DNA of 8,364 nt from Polynucleobacter sp. (lineage in GTDB: Bacteria > Pseudomonadota > Gammaproteobacteria > Burkholderiales > Burkholderiaceae): contig JALRCP010000202.1 in assembly GCA_023257325.1 (NCBI GenBank), positions 1-8,364 on the forward strand. Reading direction: 5' to 3'. Each line of letters begins with the position of its first letter. The first letter of the stretch is position 1. This document shows, piece by piece, positions 6,941 to 8,364 of the stretch. The position numbers and the translations under genes are program-made. The notes below the pieces were generated by a model that saw only the letters and a program-made list of their open reading frames with translations, was not told the DNA's origin and did no database searches.

Positions 6941-6952
6941 TGCCGGATAGAT

Positions 6953-8062
6953 TTAATTTCTGAGCTGTGTTGAGTGATTTAGAACTGTTTCAACCAAAGC
7001 GGTCACATGCTCAGGATTGGTGAACTGTGAAATACCATGACCTAGGTTAAAGACGTGTCCATCTAAAGGATGGAGGTCATTGGCCAAAGCTGGCGTTTGG
7101 GCCAGTTCATCTAAAATTCTTTTGACTTCTACACCAATTTGTTCGGATGAGGAGAATAATGCCAGTGGATCAAAGTTACCTTGCAAAGCCAATGGGGTTT
7201 TATTTGCAAGTAAGCGCTTACGTGATTTACCAACTGACGCTGTCCAATCTAAGCCTATGACATCTGCGCCTGAATGTGCGATGTCCTCTAACCAAATTCC
7301 ACCGCCTTTGGTAAAAACCAAAATTGGTATTTGTTGGCCATCTTTTTGACGAGGCAATAAATCAATCACAGCCCTCATGCTCGCCAAAGATGTTTTTTGA
7401 TACCACCCATCAGGAAGCAAACCGCCCCATGTATCAAATATCATCAAGGCTTGAGCGCCAGCATCAACCTGCGTCTTTAAATATTCAGCTACGGATTGAA
7501 TATTTGCATCTAAAACCTTTTTCATTAGATCAGGCCTTTGATACAACATTTCTTTAGTATGTTTAAAGTCAGATGATCCCGAGCCCTCAATCATGTAGCA
7601 AGCAAGCGTCCAAGGGCTACCTGAAAAACCAATCAGCGGCACTCTTTGCTGACCGTTTTGAATCAATGCTCGTCTAATTTCTGAAACGGCATCAAACACA
7701 TATTTCAGTTGATTAAGGTCAGCAGGGCGCAATTGATTAACGGCTTGCTCATCTCTTAATGGTCGACTAAATCTTGGCCCTTCACCCGCCTCAAAGCTGA
7801 GGCCCAATCCCATAGCATCAGGAATTGTCAAAATATCTGAAAACAGAATGGCCGCATCCAAAGGATATCGGTCCAATGGTTGCAAAGTAACTTCTGTTGC
7901 TAATTGAGGATTTTTTGCCAGCGCTAAAAAACTGCCGGCCTTGGCGCGTGTGGCATTGTATTCAGGCAAATATCGACCTGCCTGGCGCATCAACCAAATA
8001 GGCGTTCTATCGGTTGATTGCTTTAAGCATGCGCGCAGGAAGCGATCGTTAAGTAAACCCAA
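6953..8062 (-). CDS. hemE: Uroporphyrinogen decarboxylase
   Basis: HemE removes four carboxyl groups from uroporphyrinogen III to give coproporphyrinogen III in heme synthesis, in the cytoplasm. The 369-residue length fits the family. Visible motifs are NDRFLRA (5-11), [15 protein letters not shown] (21-35, family signature 1), ILFSDIL (72-78) with the catalytic Asp at 76, [16 protein letters not shown] (145-160, signature 2), MIFDTWGG (207-214) and FNLGHGI (338-344) with the conserved His at 342. The start is unusual: it is TTG, directly after the atpC stop codon TAA and in the same frame. The first in-frame ATG is at residue 25, past NDRFLRA and inside signature 1, so TTG is the only sensible start. 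There is no clear Shine-Dalgarno sequence, only purine-rich AAAAGAAA, so translation probably depends on ribosomes finishing atpC. It likely belongs to the end of the atp operon transcript. Confidence 0.96.
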   Translation of the reverse strand: MGLLNDRFLRACLKQSTDRTPIWLMRQAGRYLPEYNATRAKAGSFLALAKNPQLATEVTLQPLDRYPLDAAILFSDILTIPDAMGLGLSFEAGEGPRFSRPLRDEQAVNQLRPADLNQLKYVFDAVSEIRRALIQNGQQRVPLIGFSGSPWTLACYMIEGSGSSDFKHTKEMLYQRPDLMKKVLDANIQSVAEYLKTQVDAGAQALMIFDTWGGLLPDGWYQKTSLASMRAVIDLLPRQKDGQQIPILVFTKGGGIWLEDIAHSGADVIGLDWTASVGKSRKRLLANKTPLALQGNFDPLALFSSSEQIGVEVKRILDELAQTPALANDLHPLDGHVFNLGHGISQFTNPEHVTALVETVLNHSTQLRN

Positions 8063-8364
8063 TTATTTCTTTTGACGTAATTTTGCGATGGCCGCTAATT
8101 GGGCTGCTGCCATTGCAAACTCTGACTGAGCATGAGCAAAATCAATGTCGCTGCTACGATTTTGCATGGCTTCTTCCGCTGCTTTTTTGGCTTCAGTGGC
8201 CTTTGCCTCATCAAGGTCATGTCCGCGAATAGCTGTATCAGCAAGCACTGTTACTTTATTCGGTTGAACCTCAAGGATGCCACCAGCAACGAAAACAAAC
8301 TCTTCGTCACCATCAGCTTTTTCAATGCGTACTGCACCTGGACGAATCCTGGTAATTAAGGGAG
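8063..8364 (-). CDS. atpC: F1F0 ATP synthase epsilon subunit, C-terminal part (5' end outside window)
   Basis: AtpC is part of the central stalk of the F1 sector and can inhibit ATP hydrolysis through its C-terminal helices. Ninety-nine complete codons plus a stop are visible, the first full codon starting at 8362; roughly 40 N-terminal residues lie beyond the window edge. The visible part begins with [13 protein letters not shown], continues through [20 protein letters not shown], the end of the beta-sandwich domain, and ends in an Ala/Glu/Lys-rich helical tail. The frame stays open to the edge, so this is a cut by the window, not a broken gene. An internal GTG at 8246-8248 is the valine of VTVLAD and not a start. 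It is normally the last gene of the atp operon; here hemE follows without a gap. Confidence 0.95.
   Translation of the reverse strand, partial: PLITRIRPGAVRIEKADGDEEFVFVAGGILEVQPNKVTVLADTAIRGHDLDEAKATEAKKAAEEAMQNRSSDIDFAHAQSEFAMAAAQLAAIAKLRQKK

Larger units (their letters stand above)
6665..6952. other. Non-coding hemE-priA gap with DnaA/IHF motif cluster
   Basis: This 288-bp stretch has no credible coding sequence. It is more AT-rich than the flanking genes and is crowded with motifs. Those motifs are two DnaA boxes near priA, a central A/T tract, an IHF-consensus site, three inverted repeats, and three further DnaA-box-like sites near hemE. A short perfect hairpin (CTCTA 6677-6681, TAGAG 6685-6689) lies in the priA leader. 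A further 8/9 DnaA-box match, GTATCCACA, lies just inside priA at 6609-6617. The individual elements are listed separately. The overall layout suggests a regulatory or DnaA-binding locus; this is inference. Confidence 0.7.

Noticed and set aside
6665..6952. Claiming this gap as the primary chromosomal oriC
   Set aside because: dnaA, dnaN and rpmH are absent from the window, and the beta-proteobacterial origin normally sits by dnaA. The motifs support only a DnaA-binding locus as a hypothesis.
7080..7557. Two overlapping + strand open frames opposite hemE
   Set aside because: They are antisense to the conserved hemE core and have no independent coding signal.
7988..7990. First in-frame ATG (residue 25) as the hemE start
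   Set aside because: It would delete the conserved NDRFLRA segment and cut into the family signature [15 protein letters not shown].
8132..8359. 75-codon + strand open frame near the right edge
   Set aside because: It is antisense to atpC, whose - strand frame is clearly the real one.

Overview
The window is ordinary core-chromosome sequence from a beta-proteobacterium, most likely Burkholderiales and perhaps Polynucleobacter-like. This is inferred from the protein sequences as I recognise them, the atpC-hemE-priA gene order, and a moderate, slightly AT-leaning base composition. No database search was possible. All five complete genes look intact. There is no sign of mobile elements, CRISPR, tRNA or rRNA.

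Left half, + strand: a glycine riboswitch aptamer (about 11-103) sits directly in front of a tight gcvT-gcvH-gcvP operon (126-4540). The three genes encode the T, H and P proteins of the glycine cleavage system. The fourth component, the L protein, is not here. The riboswitch makes glycine the likely inducer of its own breakdown into CO2, ammonia and methylene-tetrahydrofolate. A hairpin with a T-rich tail that may end this operon lies inside the 3' end of the opposing gene priA.

Right half, - strand: reading from the right edge, the 3' part of atpC (F1 ATP synthase epsilon subunit) is followed without any gap by hemE (uroporphyrinogen decarboxylase), which starts with TTG. A 288-bp non-coding gap comes next, then priA (replication-restart helicase), which converges on gcvP with only 12 bp between the stop codons.

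The most interesting part is the hemE-priA gap (6665-6952). It holds three perfect matches to the DnaA-box consensus TTWTNCACA, two 8/9 matches, a perfect match to the IHF consensus WATCAANNNNTTR, an almost pure A/T stretch and three inverted repeats. Two of the perfect boxes lie over the only good -10 element I can find for priA. This layout resembles DnaA-binding control loci such as datA and DARS of E. coli, or a DnaA-controlled promoter for priA. The motifs are visible in the sequence; the function is inference.
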